A DNA stretch of 64,000 nt from JBLMZI01 sp050258755 (GCA_050258755.1 JBLMZI010000004.1:434001-498000), one strand, 5' to 3'; counted from the stretch's first letter, positions 27,259 through 37,073 are shown. The notes: generated by a model from the letters alone, not told the origin. Program-made: numbers and translations.

Positions 27259-28104
27259 ATGAAGACCATTCAGTTCAAGGTAAAGTTTTGGGGGGTTCGC
27301 GGATCACTGCCCATTCCCGGCAAAAACACGCTTGAATTCGGCGGAAACACCCCCTGTGTGGAAGTTCGCATCGGCAAGCGGCTCCTGATTCTGGATGGCG
27401 GAACTGGCATTCATCATCTGGGCGAAGCGCTGATTCGGACCGGCCAGCGGATTACGGCGGATATTTTTATTACCCATACCCATTGGGATCATATTCACGG
27501 CTTCCCCTTTTTCGCGCCTGCCTTTGTAAAGGGGAACGCGTTCACGCTCCATGGCCAGGGTAAGCTGAATAACACCTTTGCCAATCTAATGCGCGGTCAG
27601 ATGATGGATCCGCATTTCCCGATCCTTCTGGATCAAATGGGCGCAGTCATTGATTTTCAGGAAATTCACAGCGGGGTTGAACTGAATTTAGGCGATGGCA
27701 TCGTGGTTCGGACAATCCATAACAACCACCCGGGTGGCTGCCTATCCTACCGCATTGAACAGGGTGGCCGGGTATGCTGCTATGTAACCGATGTCGAACA
27801 TTACGCGGTCCCAACACCACATCTGGTCAAATTTGTTCAAGGTGCCGATCTGGTGATTTATGACGCCTGTTATACCGATGAGGAATATGCTGGCATCCCT
27901 GGATTTCCTTCACGGGTTGGCTGGGGACATTCCACCTGGCAGGAAGGGATCAAACTCGTGAAATCGGCCGGTGCGAAAAAGCTGGTCTTGTTTCACCATG
28001 CCACCCACCGAACTGACACCGATATGCGAAAAATCGAGCGGGCAGCCCAGAAAAAATATCCGGACTGTGTCGGGGCCCGGGAAGGCGCGGAAATTGCGCT
28101 GTAA
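27259..28104 (+). CDS. MBL-fold metal-dependent hydrolase
   Basis: 281 aa metallo-beta-lactamase fold: FWGVRGSLPIPG at the start, ITHTHWDHIHGFPFF for the two-metal site, VTDVEH and LFHHATHRTD for later ligands. It resembles the phosphodiesterase-like MBL proteins found with response regulators; the substrate is unknown. The ATG at 27259 fits the family N-terminus but touches AAGGAG directly, so an upstream ATG at 27196 remains possible. Divergent from the DUF1614 gene. Confidence 0.84.
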   Translation: MKTIQFKVKFWGVRGSLPIPGKNTLEFGGNTPCVEVRIGKRLLILDGGTGIHHLGEALIRTGQRITADIFITHTHWDHIHGFPFFAPAFVKGNAFTLHGQGKLNNTFANLMRGQMMDPHFPILLDQMGAVIDFQEIHSGVELNLGDGIVVRTIHNNHPGGCLSYRIEQGGRVCCYVTDVEHYAVPTPHLVKFVQGADLVIYDACYTDEEYAGIPGFPSRVGWGHSTWQEGIKLVKSAGAKKLVLFHHATHRTDTDMRKIERAAQKKYPDCVGAREGAEIAL

Positions 28105-28235
28105 CCCTTCAATGAACACAATCGTCAACTATCGCATCTGACCGGATGCGGTGAATTATTGCTCATCATGTCTTCATTCCATTTGATCGTGGGTGACAGA
28201 ATGCCGCCTGATTGATAAGATAGGGAGAAGATTTC

Positions 28236-28724
28236 ATGGTCAAAGAGGTGACCCCATTGATATTCATTAGAAAATCGCGCCTGCTCATCATCGTTTTTGG
28301 ACTGGTCATTCTGGCCGGGCTCCTGGCCGGGTGCGAGCAAAAGGTTGAAAAAGGCAGCATTGTTCTGTCCGACGGCGCGAAATATACCGGTCAATACATC
28401 AATAATATTCCGAACGGCCAAGGCCATCTGGAAGCACCGGACGGCACAGTCTACGACGGCGGTTTCAAGAACGGCAAGTTTGAAGGCAAAGGAAAGCTGG
28501 TTCAATTAAATAAATGGGAGTATGAGGGCGAGTTTAAAAACGGGGTGCCTCACGGCAAAGGAACGGCCACACGGCCGCAAGGCATCAAGTTCTACGGGAT
28601 TTACAAGGATGGCGTACTCATCAAACAACTGGCGAAACCAACGATTACGATAAAGTCCTTTATTACCCACGCAGACGGCACAACCAGCGAATCGCTCAAA
28701 GCAAATCCGGAAAAGGAAAACTAA
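28236..28724 (+). CDS. MORN-repeat lipoprotein
   Basis: 162 aa. A signal peptide ends in the lipobox LAGC at about residue 33, predicting lipid attachment. Three to four MORN repeats follow (YTGQYINNIPNGQGHLEAPDG, YDGGFKNGKFEGKGKL, YEGEFKNGVPHGKG). MORN repeats often mark surface or lipid-proximal scaffolding; no specific role is evident. GGGAGAAG lies upstream of the ATG. The last 4 bp overlap the convergent fni gene. Confidence 0.82.
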   Translation: MVKEVTPLIFIRKSRLLIIVFGLVILAGLLAGCEQKVEKGSIVLSDGAKYTGQYINNIPNGQGHLEAPDGTVYDGGFKNGKFEGKGKLVQLNKWEYEGEFKNGVPHGKGTATRPQGIKFYGIYKDGVLIKQLAKPTITIKSFITHADGTTSESLKANPEKEN

Positions 28725-29776
28725 ACGCTTCGGCAGCTCCATTGACCGGGATCAATGCCGCGCATTAGGAGCCAAAGCGCGGTAGAGCCGCCAATGACCA
28801 TGGGAACCCTTTGAAGCTGCGTCAGGTTCTGACTTCCGGTCAGGACCGCCGCAGCTTTTAGATTATACAGAAAACGCTGCAGTTCCTGGTCCAGTTCATC
28901 GGGCCCATCGTCCAGCAGAACCCGCAGGAAATGCCCTGCGACGCCTGCGATTCGAGCTCCCATCGCCAGCGCTTTGGCTGCTGCCAGTCCACTTGTAATG
29001 CCGCCGCTGGCCACAATCTCCAGCGCGAGATTCAGTGACACGGTTTCAGCCAAAGAAATCGCGGTCGGCACGCCCCAGCTTTCGAAATCAGCCGCTAGAT
29101 TCCCTTTTCGCGCCCTTTCAATGGCGACAAAACTTGTTCCTCCACGCCCCCCGATATCCACGATACGAACCCCGGCATCAAACAGCTTTTGTACGGATTC
29201 GCGGGCCAGACCGCACCCGACTTCTTTCACGATCACCGGGACCGAGACGGCCTCTGTAATGCGGTGTATGTTTTCCATCATGCCGTCAAATTGCCGGTCT
29301 CCTTCCGGCATGGCCAACTCCTGCGCGGTATTCAGATGAAGCTGCAGTCCATCGGCTTCGATCATCTGAACAGCGCGCAGAGCCGCCTCCGGCGCCGTCA
29401 TGGCCCCAACGTTGGCCAGCACCAATCCGTCAGGATTCTCATCCCGTACTACCATGAAGCTCTCTCGCAACTCGGAATCACGCAGGGCGATCGTCTGCGA
29501 TCCGACGGCGATCCCAATCCCGTATCTTGCAGCCGCGGCAGCCAGAGCGCGGTTGATGGGTACCGATTCATCCGTACCGCCAGTCATCGCATTGATCAAC
29601 AACGGCGCCTGGAGTGACTTGCCGCAGAACACCAGACGCAAATCGACTGAATCAATTCCCGCTTCCGGGATCGCGTTTGGGATCATCGTGATATCATCGA
29701 AACCGGCAGTTTTACCATGATTAGATAATTCCATCGCCAATCGAATGTGATCGTGTTTTCGAGTTTTGCGTTCCAT
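28721..29776 (-). CDS. fni: Type 2 isopentenyl-diphosphate delta-isomerase (FMN)
   Basis: 351 aa. RKTRKHDHIRLAM at the N-terminus, INAMTGGTDES, LHLNTAQELAMPEGDRQF, VKEVGCGLARES and VDIGGRGGTSF are the family motifs for FMN, substrate and Mg2+ binding. It interconverts IPP and DMAPP. ispH, the last MEP-pathway gene, lies just upstream, so both bear on isoprenoid supply. The ATG at 29776 has GGGGGT upstream; a longer in-frame form would run into the terminator. Confidence 0.95.
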   Translation of the reverse strand: MERKTRKHDHIRLAMELSNHGKTAGFDDITMIPNAIPEAGIDSVDLRLVFCGKSLQAPLLINAMTGGTDESVPINRALAAAAARYGIGIAVGSQTIALRDSELRESFMVVRDENPDGLVLANVGAMTAPEAALRAVQMIEADGLQLHLNTAQELAMPEGDRQFDGMMENIHRITEAVSVPVIVKEVGCGLARESVQKLFDAGVRIVDIGGRGGTSFVAIERARKGNLAADFESWGVPTAISLAETVSLNLALEIVASGGITSGLAAAKALAMGARIAGVAGHFLRVLLDDGPDELDQELQRFLYNLKAAAVLTGSQNLTQLQRVPMVIGGSTALWLLMRGIDPGQWSCRSV

Positions 29777-29812
29777 AATACCCCCGGTTTGCTGGTCGTA
29801 CTCGCTCACAAA

Positions 29813-29840
29813 ATAAGGAAGGCTGCCCAAAGGCAGCCTT
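29813..29840 (-). terminator. Terminator between the zinc-ribbon gene and fni
   Basis: On the minus strand GGCTGCC-TTTG-GGCAGCC is followed by TTCCTTATTTTG. It starts at the zinc-ribbon stop codon, so fni may have its own promoter. Confidence 0.8.
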
Positions 29841-30073
29841 TACATTCCACAACCCATCCCGGAATTCTTGCAGCCGGCACAGCATCCGGGCATCGCCGCC
29901 GGCCGAGTCTGAGTATCCCCTTTCGCGCTTCCCGGCGCAAAAAACGGGGATAAAAGCTGCCTGATTTTCTGTGTATCGCAGGCAGGACACCGAACCTTGT
30001 GCTTTTCGGCGTTGGATACCCGCACATTAAACGTATGTCCGCATTCTTCACATGAAAAATCAAAGAATGGCAC
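29840..30073 (-). CDS. FmdB-type zinc-ribbon protein
   Basis: 77 aa. CEECGHTF and CPACDT form a CxxC...CxxC zinc ribbon of the FmdB family (putative regulatory proteins). The tail is unusually Cys-rich (GCCAGCKNSGMGCGM), giving a possible second metal site. GTG start, with GGAGGGG at 6 nt. It is 35 bp downstream of ispH-rpsA on the same strand. Confidence 0.83.
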   Translation of the reverse strand: MPFFDFSCEECGHTFNVRVSNAEKHKVRCPACDTQKIRQLLSPFFAPGSAKGDTQTRPAAMPGCCAGCKNSGMGCGM

Positions 30074-30108
30074 CGTTTTCCCCTCCAAATCAGGTTAAAA
30101 GACCAGTC

Positions 30109-32160
30109 CTATTCCGCAGATTCGGAATCGTCCTGGTTTTCTAGATACTCGCGAACCTGCGCTTCCTCGGCATCTTCTTCAAGTCCCTTCAAGCTAAGCG
30201 CAATCCGGCGCTCCGCCGGATCAACCGCCAAAACCTTGACCTGAATTTCCTGTCCGATTTGAACCACTTCTTCACACTTGGCCACCCGGCGGTTTGCCAG
30301 CTGGGAAATGTGAATCAGCCCGTCAACCCCCGGCTCCAATTCCACAAAAGCGCCGAACGGAGCAACCCGCACCACGCGGCCGCTGACCACACTGTTCTCC
30401 GGGTACCGTTCAGCAATATCCTCCCACGGGCTTTTCAGAATCCGCTTGCGGCTCAGTGAAACCCGCTCATTCTCGTTGTCAACGCCGAGGATAAACACCT
30501 CAATCTCTTGCCCCTCGGTGAGGACATCGCTCGGTTTGCTGATTCTGGCATGGTCCATCTCACTGATATGCAGCAAACCTTCATAACCGCCCAGGTCAAT
30601 AAAAGCGCCATACGTAGTCAGCCGCTTCACGAGGCCTTTGCGGGTTTGACCCTCGGCAATTTCCGCCCAGAATGATTCCTTTTTGGCCGCTTTGTCTTTC
30701 TCCAGCAGCTGCCGGCGGGAAACCACGACCTGCGAGCCGCGGCGTTTGGTCCGGTTGAATTCGATGATTTTAAACTCAAACTCTTTGCCGACATAGACGT
30801 CCAGGTTCTTCACAAAACCGTCTTCCACCTGGGAGGCGGGCAGGAACCCCAGCACGCCAAGATCCACCAGAAGACCGCCCTTGACCTCCTTGGTTACCGT
30901 GCCGGTCACCGGCTCACCGTTTTCAAACGCCTTTTCCAGGACGTCCATGTACTTTTCTTTGTCTACCCGTCGTTTGGAAAGAACCACCTGGCCTTCGTCA
31001 TCCCAGCGAAGCACCATGACATCGATTTCGTCGCCAACTTTCAAAATGTCTTTCGCGGAATTGACATCCTGAACCGAAAGTTCCTTAAAAGGAATGACGC
31101 CTTCCGATTTGCCGCCGACATCCACCATGACTTCGTCATTGGTCACTTGTATTACGACCCCTTTGACAATCCGGCCCCGCTCTACTTCCCGCAGGGATTC
31201 CGCAAACTCGGCTTCCATCTGCGCGAAGGACGATTCCCCGCCGCTTGAAGAGGATACGGTTTCCTGGGGTTTAGCTGCCGTTTCCGCGTTTTCTGGTGTG
31301 CTGGCCTGCTCCACTCGTGTTTCGTTTGTCTCGAATTCAGACATCCAATCAACAACCTCCTTAATAAGCCAATCCGGAGTAGATGCTCCGGCTGTAATGC
31401 CCACGGTTTGGACACCCTGAAACCATTCCGGCATGAGATCTCGGCTGGTTTCCACCTGATAAGTCACTGCCCCCGCCGCTGCACATACTTTGACCAGCGA
31501 ACGGGTATTGGAACTGCTGCGGTCGCCCACCACCACCATTATTTCCGAACAGCCGGCGCACAGCCGGGCCGCTTCCTGGCGGCGAACGCTCGCTTCGCAG
31601 ATGGTATCGAATGTTTGAATCTCGTCGGCCATCGGGGCCAATGCCTTGATGACCGCTTCAAATTCGGCTCTGGTCTTGGTCGTCTGACAGATCACTGCGA
31701 TCTTTCCGCCGGGCTTAAATCCTGCGAGATCCCCCGGTGTTTCGGCCACCCAGGCTTTCCCGTCTGCCCAGCCGACGATCCCTTGAACCTCCGGGTGTTT
31801 CGCATCGCCAACCACCACGAGCCGACAGCCTTCATTGACCAGACGTTCGCCCAAACGCTGTACCTTGCGGACCAGCGGGCAGGTCGCATCTTTCACGACG
31901 GCGCCGGTTTGCACCAATTGATTAAAAACCGCAGGTGCGACTCCGTGGGTTCGGATCAAAACCCCGCCCTTTTTAATCGCGTCGATGTCGTCCGTAATGG
32001 TTACGCCGTTTCCGGCCAAAGTATCGTTGACCACCTTGTTATGAATCAGCGGCCCAAAGGTCCGCCAGGGACCCTGTTCAGCCGGCACATTCATCGCCAT
32101 GTCAACCGCTCGTTTGACGCCGAAGCAAAACCCGGCGTGCTCAGCCAAACAGACCTGCAA
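30109..32160 (-). CDS. ispH: IspH (HMBPP reductase) fused to ribosomal protein S1 domains
   Basis: 683 aa. Residues 1-285 are IspH/LytB: the FeS cysteines lie in GFCFGVKRAVD, ATCPLVRKV and TICEASVRRQ, with HPEVQG and QTTKTR for substrate binding. A low-complexity linker (about 285-325) leads to four S1 RNA-binding repeats. Such fusions are known in Clostridia. IspH makes IPP and DMAPP in the MEP pathway; the S1 part resembles RpsA, which helps mRNA bind the 30S subunit. The TTG start has GAGGTG at 8 nt. The order cmk-plsC-ispH is conserved. Confidence 0.95.
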   Translation of the reverse strand: MQVCLAEHAGFCFGVKRAVDMAMNVPAEQGPWRTFGPLIHNKVVNDTLAGNGVTITDDIDAIKKGGVLIRTHGVAPAVFNQLVQTGAVVKDATCPLVRKVQRLGERLVNEGCRLVVVGDAKHPEVQGIVGWADGKAWVAETPGDLAGFKPGGKIAVICQTTKTRAEFEAVIKALAPMADEIQTFDTICEASVRRQEAARLCAGCSEIMVVVGDRSSSNTRSLVKVCAAAGAVTYQVETSRDLMPEWFQGVQTVGITAGASTPDWLIKEVVDWMSEFETNETRVEQASTPENAETAAKPQETVSSSSGGESSFAQMEAEFAESLREVERGRIVKGVVIQVTNDEVMVDVGGKSEGVIPFKELSVQDVNSAKDILKVGDEIDVMVLRWDDEGQVVLSKRRVDKEKYMDVLEKAFENGEPVTGTVTKEVKGGLLVDLGVLGFLPASQVEDGFVKNLDVYVGKEFEFKIIEFNRTKRRGSQVVVSRRQLLEKDKAAKKESFWAEIAEGQTRKGLVKRLTTYGAFIDLGGYEGLLHISEMDHARISKPSDVLTEGQEIEVFILGVDNENERVSLSRKRILKSPWEDIAERYPENSVVSGRVVRVAPFGAFVELEPGVDGLIHISQLANRRVAKCEEVVQIGQEIQVKVLAVDPAERRIALSLKGLEEDAEEAQVREYLENQDDSESAE

Positions 32161-32218
32161 AGCAGAACACCTCGCCAGACCAATCTATATGTTCTCATAA
32201 CGGTAGCCAAAATCCTGC

Positions 32219-32809
32219 TCAAGCCGACAAAAGATTTGAGATCCTGGTCATTAAATCTTCACTGATGGCCTCCAGGATCTGCGCATTGACCTTTTCCCCG
32301 AAGGCCTCTTCATAATGAACCGGCTCACCGAATCGGATCTGAACCGGTTTCTTCCACCAGGTAACCAATCGCTCCCGGGTTCCAATACAGGCTACCGGAA
32401 GAACCGGCGCCTGGGCCCGGAGACAAAGCATGGCAATCCCGTGATGCGCCGAAAGGGGGTCTTTCCCCCGGTTTCTAGTTCCTTCCGGAAACACGCACAA
32501 AACCTGGCGCTGTTCCAGTACGATCAAGGACCGGCGCAAAGCCTTTTTGTCCGCGGTTCCGCGCCGGACCGGAAAGGCGTGTACGGCATACAGAAGCCGT
32601 GCCAGCAATTGATTGCGAAACAATTCTTCCTTGGCCATAAAATACATCGGCCGGCCGGCAATCCCAAACAGAAAGACGGGATCCCAAGCACTGGCATGGT
32701 TCGGTGCCAGAATGACCGCCCCATCCCGCGGCAGATGCTCGAAACCTTCCACACTCACCCCGAACAACCGGCGAAGCATGCGGGCAATCCATTCCCCCAG
32801 CGCATACAA
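32219..32809 (-). CDS. plsC: 1-acyl-sn-glycerol-3-phosphate acyltransferase
   Basis: 196 aa. The HX4D motif reads NHASAWD and the second motif VFPEGTRNRGKD; both are needed for acyl transfer to lysophosphatidate. It acts at the membrane after PlsY. It lies 6 bp after cmk; the TTG start is preceded by AAGGTGA. Confidence 0.94.
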   Translation of the reverse strand: MYALGEWIARMLRRLFGVSVEGFEHLPRDGAVILAPNHASAWDPVFLFGIAGRPMYFMAKEELFRNQLLARLLYAVHAFPVRRGTADKKALRRSLIVLEQRQVLCVFPEGTRNRGKDPLSAHHGIAMLCLRAQAPVLPVACIGTRERLVTWWKKPVQIRFGEPVHYEEAFGEKVNAQILEAISEDLMTRISNLLSA

Positions 32810-32815
32810 GCTCGC

Positions 32816-33472
32816 TCACCTTCCCCGCACGATATCAAGCACCCGGTCAACAACCTGATCCTCGGTAAGACCGCTGGTATCGATCACAATGGCATCGGAT
32901 GCGACCTTTAGCGGACCGACCGTCCGTTCCATGTCCTGCCGGTCGCGTTCCCCGATTTCCCTGGTCAGCTGGGCCAGATCGACCTGGAGTCCCTTGGCTT
33001 CAAGCTCCAGCGCCCGCCGCCGGGCACGTTCTTCAAGCGATGCTGTAAAATAAAATTTATAGTTGGCTTCGGGAAGAACGACGTGGGTGATGTCTCTGCC
33101 GTCCATGACTACGTCCGAGCGCCTGCCCAAAGCCTGCTGCTGGCCGACCATGGCGGTCCGCACCCCCGGATATGACGAAACCCGGGAAACCATTCTGGAA
33201 ACCTCGGGTGTACGAATCGCATCGGTTACTTCCATGTCGTCACACCACACTTGGAGACCTTGATTGTCTTTTTTCAGGTCCAGGCGGGTATGTTCCGCTA
33301 ACGCTTCGATAGCCGGCTGATCTTCAATCGACAGCCCGGTATGGAGGGCTTTCCAGGTGATCGCCCGGTACATCGCGCCGGTATCTATGTACAGAATGTT
33401 CAGCGCTTCCGCTATTCGTTTGGCAACACTGCTTTTCCCGGCCCCGGCCGGTCCATCAATCGCGATCTGCAT
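32816..33472 (-). CDS. cmk: Cytidylate kinase
   Basis: 218 aa. P-loop IDGPAGAGKSSVAKRIA at residue 4, then DTGAMYRAITWKAL and MDGRDITHVVLP for CMP binding. It phosphorylates CMP and dCMP. The ATG at 33472 has TGGAG at 8 nt and matches the family N-terminus; an upstream in-frame start does not. A terminator separates it from aroA. Confidence 0.96.
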   Translation of the reverse strand: MQIAIDGPAGAGKSSVAKRIAEALNILYIDTGAMYRAITWKALHTGLSIEDQPAIEALAEHTRLDLKKDNQGLQVWCDDMEVTDAIRTPEVSRMVSRVSSYPGVRTAMVGQQQALGRRSDVVMDGRDITHVVLPEANYKFYFTASLEERARRRALELEAKGLQVDLAQLTREIGERDRQDMERTVGPLKVASDAIVIDTSGLTEDQVVDRVLDIVRGR

Positions 33473-33611
33473 GCAATTGGCTCCATCACCTATGGTATCG
33501 GTAACAACCTTTAAAATTATACCATTCCGCCGTTCCGCTGACCACCCAATGATCATCGAATCACACCCTTATTTTGGGCATTTACTTAACAAATTGATTC
33601 GGTGAACCAAC

Positions 33612-33645
33612 AAAAAGCAGGGGTTCGCCGCCGACAAGCCCCTGC
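33612..33645 (-). terminator. Terminator of the aroF-tyrA-aroA unit
   Basis: On the minus strand GCAGGGG and CCCCTGC enclose a 15-nt loop and are followed by TTTTTG. It lies 23 bp after the aroA stop and 140 bp before cmk. Confidence 0.82.
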
Positions 33646-33667
33646 ACACTCGGTATCTTATGAAGGA

Positions 33668-34960
33668 TTATGCCTGGTCGATCAAGCGCTGGACATCTTC
33701 GGCAAATCCCGGATACGAGATCGCGACACAATCAAAGCCATCAATACGAATCGCTGCCCTTGCAGCCAGTCCGGCCACCGACGCTGCCATAGCAATCCGG
33801 TGGTCGCCCCCGGAAGAAACCGTGGCACCACCAGGAATGACACCTTTGCCATGAACCACAAACCCATCTGGAAGTTCTTCGTTCGCGACGCCAATCGCGT
33901 CGAGCAGGCTGCAAATCATTCGAATCCGGTCCGATTCCTTGGCCCGCAGTTCATCCGCGTCGCGAACCATCGAGATCCCGTCCGCCATCGCCATGGCAAT
34001 GGCCAAAACCGGAATCTCGTCGATCAGTCTGGGAATGATGGGGCCTTTCAGGGTCACCGGTTTCAGCGGTGCCGGCCGGACCGCAAGATCGGCCACCGGT
34101 TCGCCGCCGATACTCCGCTGGTTGACCGCGGAAATGTCTGCCCCCATTGCCGTAAGCGCCTCCAAAATCCCGGTTCGGGTCGGATTGACGCCCACATCGC
34201 GCAGCAGCACTTCGGCTTCTGAAACGATCGAAGCGGCCACCAAAAAAAAGGCAGCCGAAGAAATATCGCCCGGCACAAACCAGTCCTGAGGATTGAGCGA
34301 GGACAGCCCCCGAATCTGAATCCGTCCCGGCGTCCATTCGATGGATGCGCCCATACTTTTCAGCATGCGTTCGGTATGATCCCGGGTCGGCACGTTTTCC
34401 AGCACCGTGGTTTCCCCTTCGGTATGCAGTCCGGCCAGCAGAATCGAAGATTTGACTTGTGCGCTCGCCATTGGCAGGCGATACGTGATCGGCTGCAGTC
34501 CGCCGCCGCGAATCGCCAAAGGCGCCAATCGTCCCTGATCCCGACCGTCGATTCGGGCACCCATCTGACATAAAGGATCCGCCACCCGGCGCATGGGTCG
34601 TTTCCTCAAAGACGCGTCCCCGGTAACGACCGATAAAAACGGCTGTGCCGCTAAAATCCCGCTCATTAACCGCATCGTGGTCCCAGAATTGCCGCAGTCG
34701 AGCACGTCGAACGGTTCCTGAAAACCGAATAGGCCACACCCGCTGATTAACATCTTCTCGCCTTTCGACGTGATCGGCACACCCAGGTCACGCAGACAGC
34801 GTGCAGTCGACTGGACATCCTCGGCCCCTAATAGGTTGGTCACCGAGCTTTCTCCGGCGGCCAGCGCGCTGAGCATCAGGGTTCGGTGAGAGATCGATTT
34901 ATCGGCCGGGACGATGATTTCCCCTTTGAGTCCGCGGACCCCGGCGGTTTCGTAAATCAT
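33668..34960 (-). CDS. aroA: 5-enolpyruvylshikimate-3-phosphate synthase
   Basis: 430 aa. PADKSISHRTLMLSAL and LDCGNSGTTMRLMSG are the two family signatures, with LRAKESDRIRMI near the C-terminus. It condenses shikimate-3-phosphate with PEP. It is third in the aro operon, 16 bp after tyrA. Confidence 0.97.
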   Translation of the reverse strand: MIYETAGVRGLKGEIIVPADKSISHRTLMLSALAAGESSVTNLLGAEDVQSTARCLRDLGVPITSKGEKMLISGCGLFGFQEPFDVLDCGNSGTTMRLMSGILAAQPFLSVVTGDASLRKRPMRRVADPLCQMGARIDGRDQGRLAPLAIRGGGLQPITYRLPMASAQVKSSILLAGLHTEGETTVLENVPTRDHTERMLKSMGASIEWTPGRIQIRGLSSLNPQDWFVPGDISSAAFFLVAASIVSEAEVLLRDVGVNPTRTGILEALTAMGADISAVNQRSIGGEPVADLAVRPAPLKPVTLKGPIIPRLIDEIPVLAIAMAMADGISMVRDADELRAKESDRIRMICSLLDAIGVANEELPDGFVVHGKGVIPGGATVSSGGDHRIAMAASVAGLAARAAIRIDGFDCVAISYPGFAEDVQRLIDQA

Positions 34961-34976
34961 GAGCGTACTCCCGTCC

Positions 34977-36056
34977 TTAGTTTTCCCGCAGCCAGGCTTT
35001 TACGCCGTGGCTCTTTAAAACCTCAACCGCATTCGGCCCAAATTCCGGCGCCGACAGGCTGAGTCGAATCGTTCCCCCATCGCCTTCCCGCACCCGCATG
35101 ACCTCCAAATCGGCGATATTGATCCCTTCCTGTCCCAGCCAGGAGCCCAGTTCGCCGATTACACCAGGGCGGTCAGGCACGATACAGATCAAATCAAGCG
35201 ATGAAGGAATCAGCCCACGTTTTCGTTTGGGCAAGCTTTCTCGCAAGGTCCGGGCATCGGTTAAAAACGAATGTACCGCATCGCGGTCACAGTTTTCCAG
35301 TTTGGTCTTGAAATCAACCAGCCGCGTAATCAGCCCGTCCAGGCGGTCAGCGACCAGTTGGTGGTTGGAAAGCAAAATATCGGTCCAGAGTCCGGGATCA
35401 CCACTGGCAATCCGCGTGGTGTCACGAAAGCCACCGGCAGCCAGGGTCAATCCTTGATCTTCACCCTGGAGCATCAGCACCAGAGCCCCAGCGACAACGT
35501 GCGGCAGGTGACTCACTGTGGCAACAATCCAGTCGTGGCGGTCCGGCTCCATGAGAATCAGATGCGCACCGGTGGTCAAAACCAAACGCCGAAGTCCGTC
35601 CAGCGCTGACGCCGGACATGCGATGTCCGGCGTCAGTACATACACGGCGTTTTCGAAAAGATAGCGGTCGGCCCCGGTAATCCCCTGTCGCTCAGAACCG
35701 GCCATCGGATGGCCGCCAATGCCAGTCACGCCGTTCGGCAGAAGCGCCAGTGCTTTGACCGCATCCTGTTTGGTGCTTCCGACATCTGTCACGACCGCAC
35801 CCGGTTTGACGAAGGGACGAATTGCCGCGACCATTTCCCGGATCAGGCTGACCGGGGTACAAATGAAAATATAGTCCGCGTCACGCACCACAGCTTCGAT
35901 GGAGCCGGTTTCATGGACGCATTCAATGTCTAATGCTTGCCGCAGCGTCTGGGGATCGATGTCGTATCCGTAGACACGCGCTTCCGGCAGGGTGCCGACA
36001 AAATTCAAACCTAGAGAAGCACCGATTAGTCCCAGACCGATCAGGCCGATTTTCAC
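34977..36056 (-). CDS. tyrA: Prephenate dehydrogenase with ACT domain
   Basis: 359 aa. NAD site LIGLGLIGASLGLN, then GGHPMAGSERQGI and HDWIVATVSHLPH with the catalytic His, and a C-terminal ACT domain (CIVPDRPGVIGELGSWLGQEGIN) for feedback. It leads to tyrosine. GTG start, 3 bp after aroF, indicating translational coupling. Confidence 0.95.
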   Translation of the reverse strand: MKIGLIGLGLIGASLGLNFVGTLPEARVYGYDIDPQTLRQALDIECVHETGSIEAVVRDADYIFICTPVSLIREMVAAIRPFVKPGAVVTDVGSTKQDAVKALALLPNGVTGIGGHPMAGSERQGITGADRYLFENAVYVLTPDIACPASALDGLRRLVLTTGAHLILMEPDRHDWIVATVSHLPHVVAGALVLMLQGEDQGLTLAAGGFRDTTRIASGDPGLWTDILLSNHQLVADRLDGLITRLVDFKTKLENCDRDAVHSFLTDARTLRESLPKRKRGLIPSSLDLICIVPDRPGVIGELGSWLGQEGINIADLEVMRVREGDGGTIRLSLSAPEFGPNAVEVLKSHGVKAWLREN

Positions 36057-36059
36057 TGG

Positions 36060-37073
36060 TTATGCATCTGCCTTTCGGATCGCTTCAATGCGATTCAGGT
36101 TTTTCATCAGGTGCTCAAAGTTTTCCGGTGTCAGCGACTGGGGCCCGTCCGATAAAGCCTCGGACGGGTTCTGGTGAACCTCGATCATCAGCCCGTCACA
36201 GCCAGCAGCCGCGGCCGCCAATGCCATCGGTTCGACCATGCGCCACTTGCCGGTGCCGTGGCTTGGATCGACGATGATCGGCAGATGCGTCATCCGCTGC
36301 ACCGCGGGGATGGCGCTTAAGTCCAGGGTGTTTCGGGTGTAGGTTTCAAAGGTGCGGATTCCACGCTCGCACAGAATCACATTTGGATTTCCGCCGGCCA
36401 TGATGTATTCGGCGGCCATGATCCATTCCTCAATCGTGGCTGAAGCACCGCGCTTCAAAATCACCGGTTTCTGGGTCTTGCCGACCTCACGCAGCAGGAA
36501 GAAGTTCTGCATATTGCGCGCACCGATCTGTACCACATCGACATAGGACGAAATCAGATCCAACGAACGCGGGTCCATGACCTCGGTCACAACCGGCAGC
36601 CCGGTTTCCGCACCAGCCCGAGCCAATATTTTCAACCCTTCCTCCTCCAGTCCTTGGAAGGAGTACGGGGATGTCCGCGGTTTAAATGCTCCGCCGCGCA
36701 GCAGAGTCGCACCGGCGGCTTTCACCATATGCGCAACCTCGAGGTATTTGTCCATTCCCTCAACCGCGCACGGTCCGGCAATCACCTGTAAACTGCCGTC
36801 TCCAAATTTCCGGCCGCTTACGTCGACGATGGTGTTCGCCTCCTTGAATTCCCGGGAAGCCAGTTTAAAGGGCTTCATAATCGGGATGACCTTCTCCACA
36901 CCCGAGTAAGCCTCGATCGACTGCAGGTTCACCCTGCTCCGGTCCCCGACTGCACCAATAATCGTCCGTTCCACCCCCTGCGAGAGGTGGATCTGGAACC
37001 CGTCCCGGCGCAGCCGATCCTGAACCGCGTCGATTTCCGACTGTGTGGCATTTTTCTCCATGACAACAACCAT
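36060..37073 (-). CDS. aroF: 3-deoxy-7-phosphoheptulonate synthase (DAHP synthase)
   Basis: 337 aa, of the type with an N-terminal ferredoxin-like regulatory domain (MVVVMEKNATQSEIDAV) followed by the KDPGal/DAHP barrel (QVIAGPCAVEGMD, LRGGAFKPRTSPYSFQG, PIIVDPSHGTGKW). It is the first step of aromatic amino acid synthesis and the first gene of the operon. The ATG at 37073 has a strong GGAGGAA, which can be masked by a hairpin (see the leader). Confidence 0.96.
   Translation of the reverse strand: MVVVMEKNATQSEIDAVQDRLRRDGFQIHLSQGVERTIIGAVGDRSRVNLQSIEAYSGVEKVIPIMKPFKLASREFKEANTIVDVSGRKFGDGSLQVIAGPCAVEGMDKYLEVAHMVKAAGATLLRGGAFKPRTSPYSFQGLEEEGLKILARAGAETGLPVVTEVMDPRSLDLISSYVDVVQIGARNMQNFFLLREVGKTQKPVILKRGASATIEEWIMAAEYIMAGGNPNVILCERGIRTFETYTRNTLDLSAIPAVQRMTHLPIIVDPSHGTGKWRMVEPMALAAAAAGCDGLMIEVHQNPSEALSDGPQSLTPENFEHLMKNLNRIEAIRKADA

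Noticed and set aside
33951..34739. 262-codon second frame within aroA
   Set aside because: It overlaps aroA on the same strand in another frame, is rich in R and G, and has no recognisable motif.
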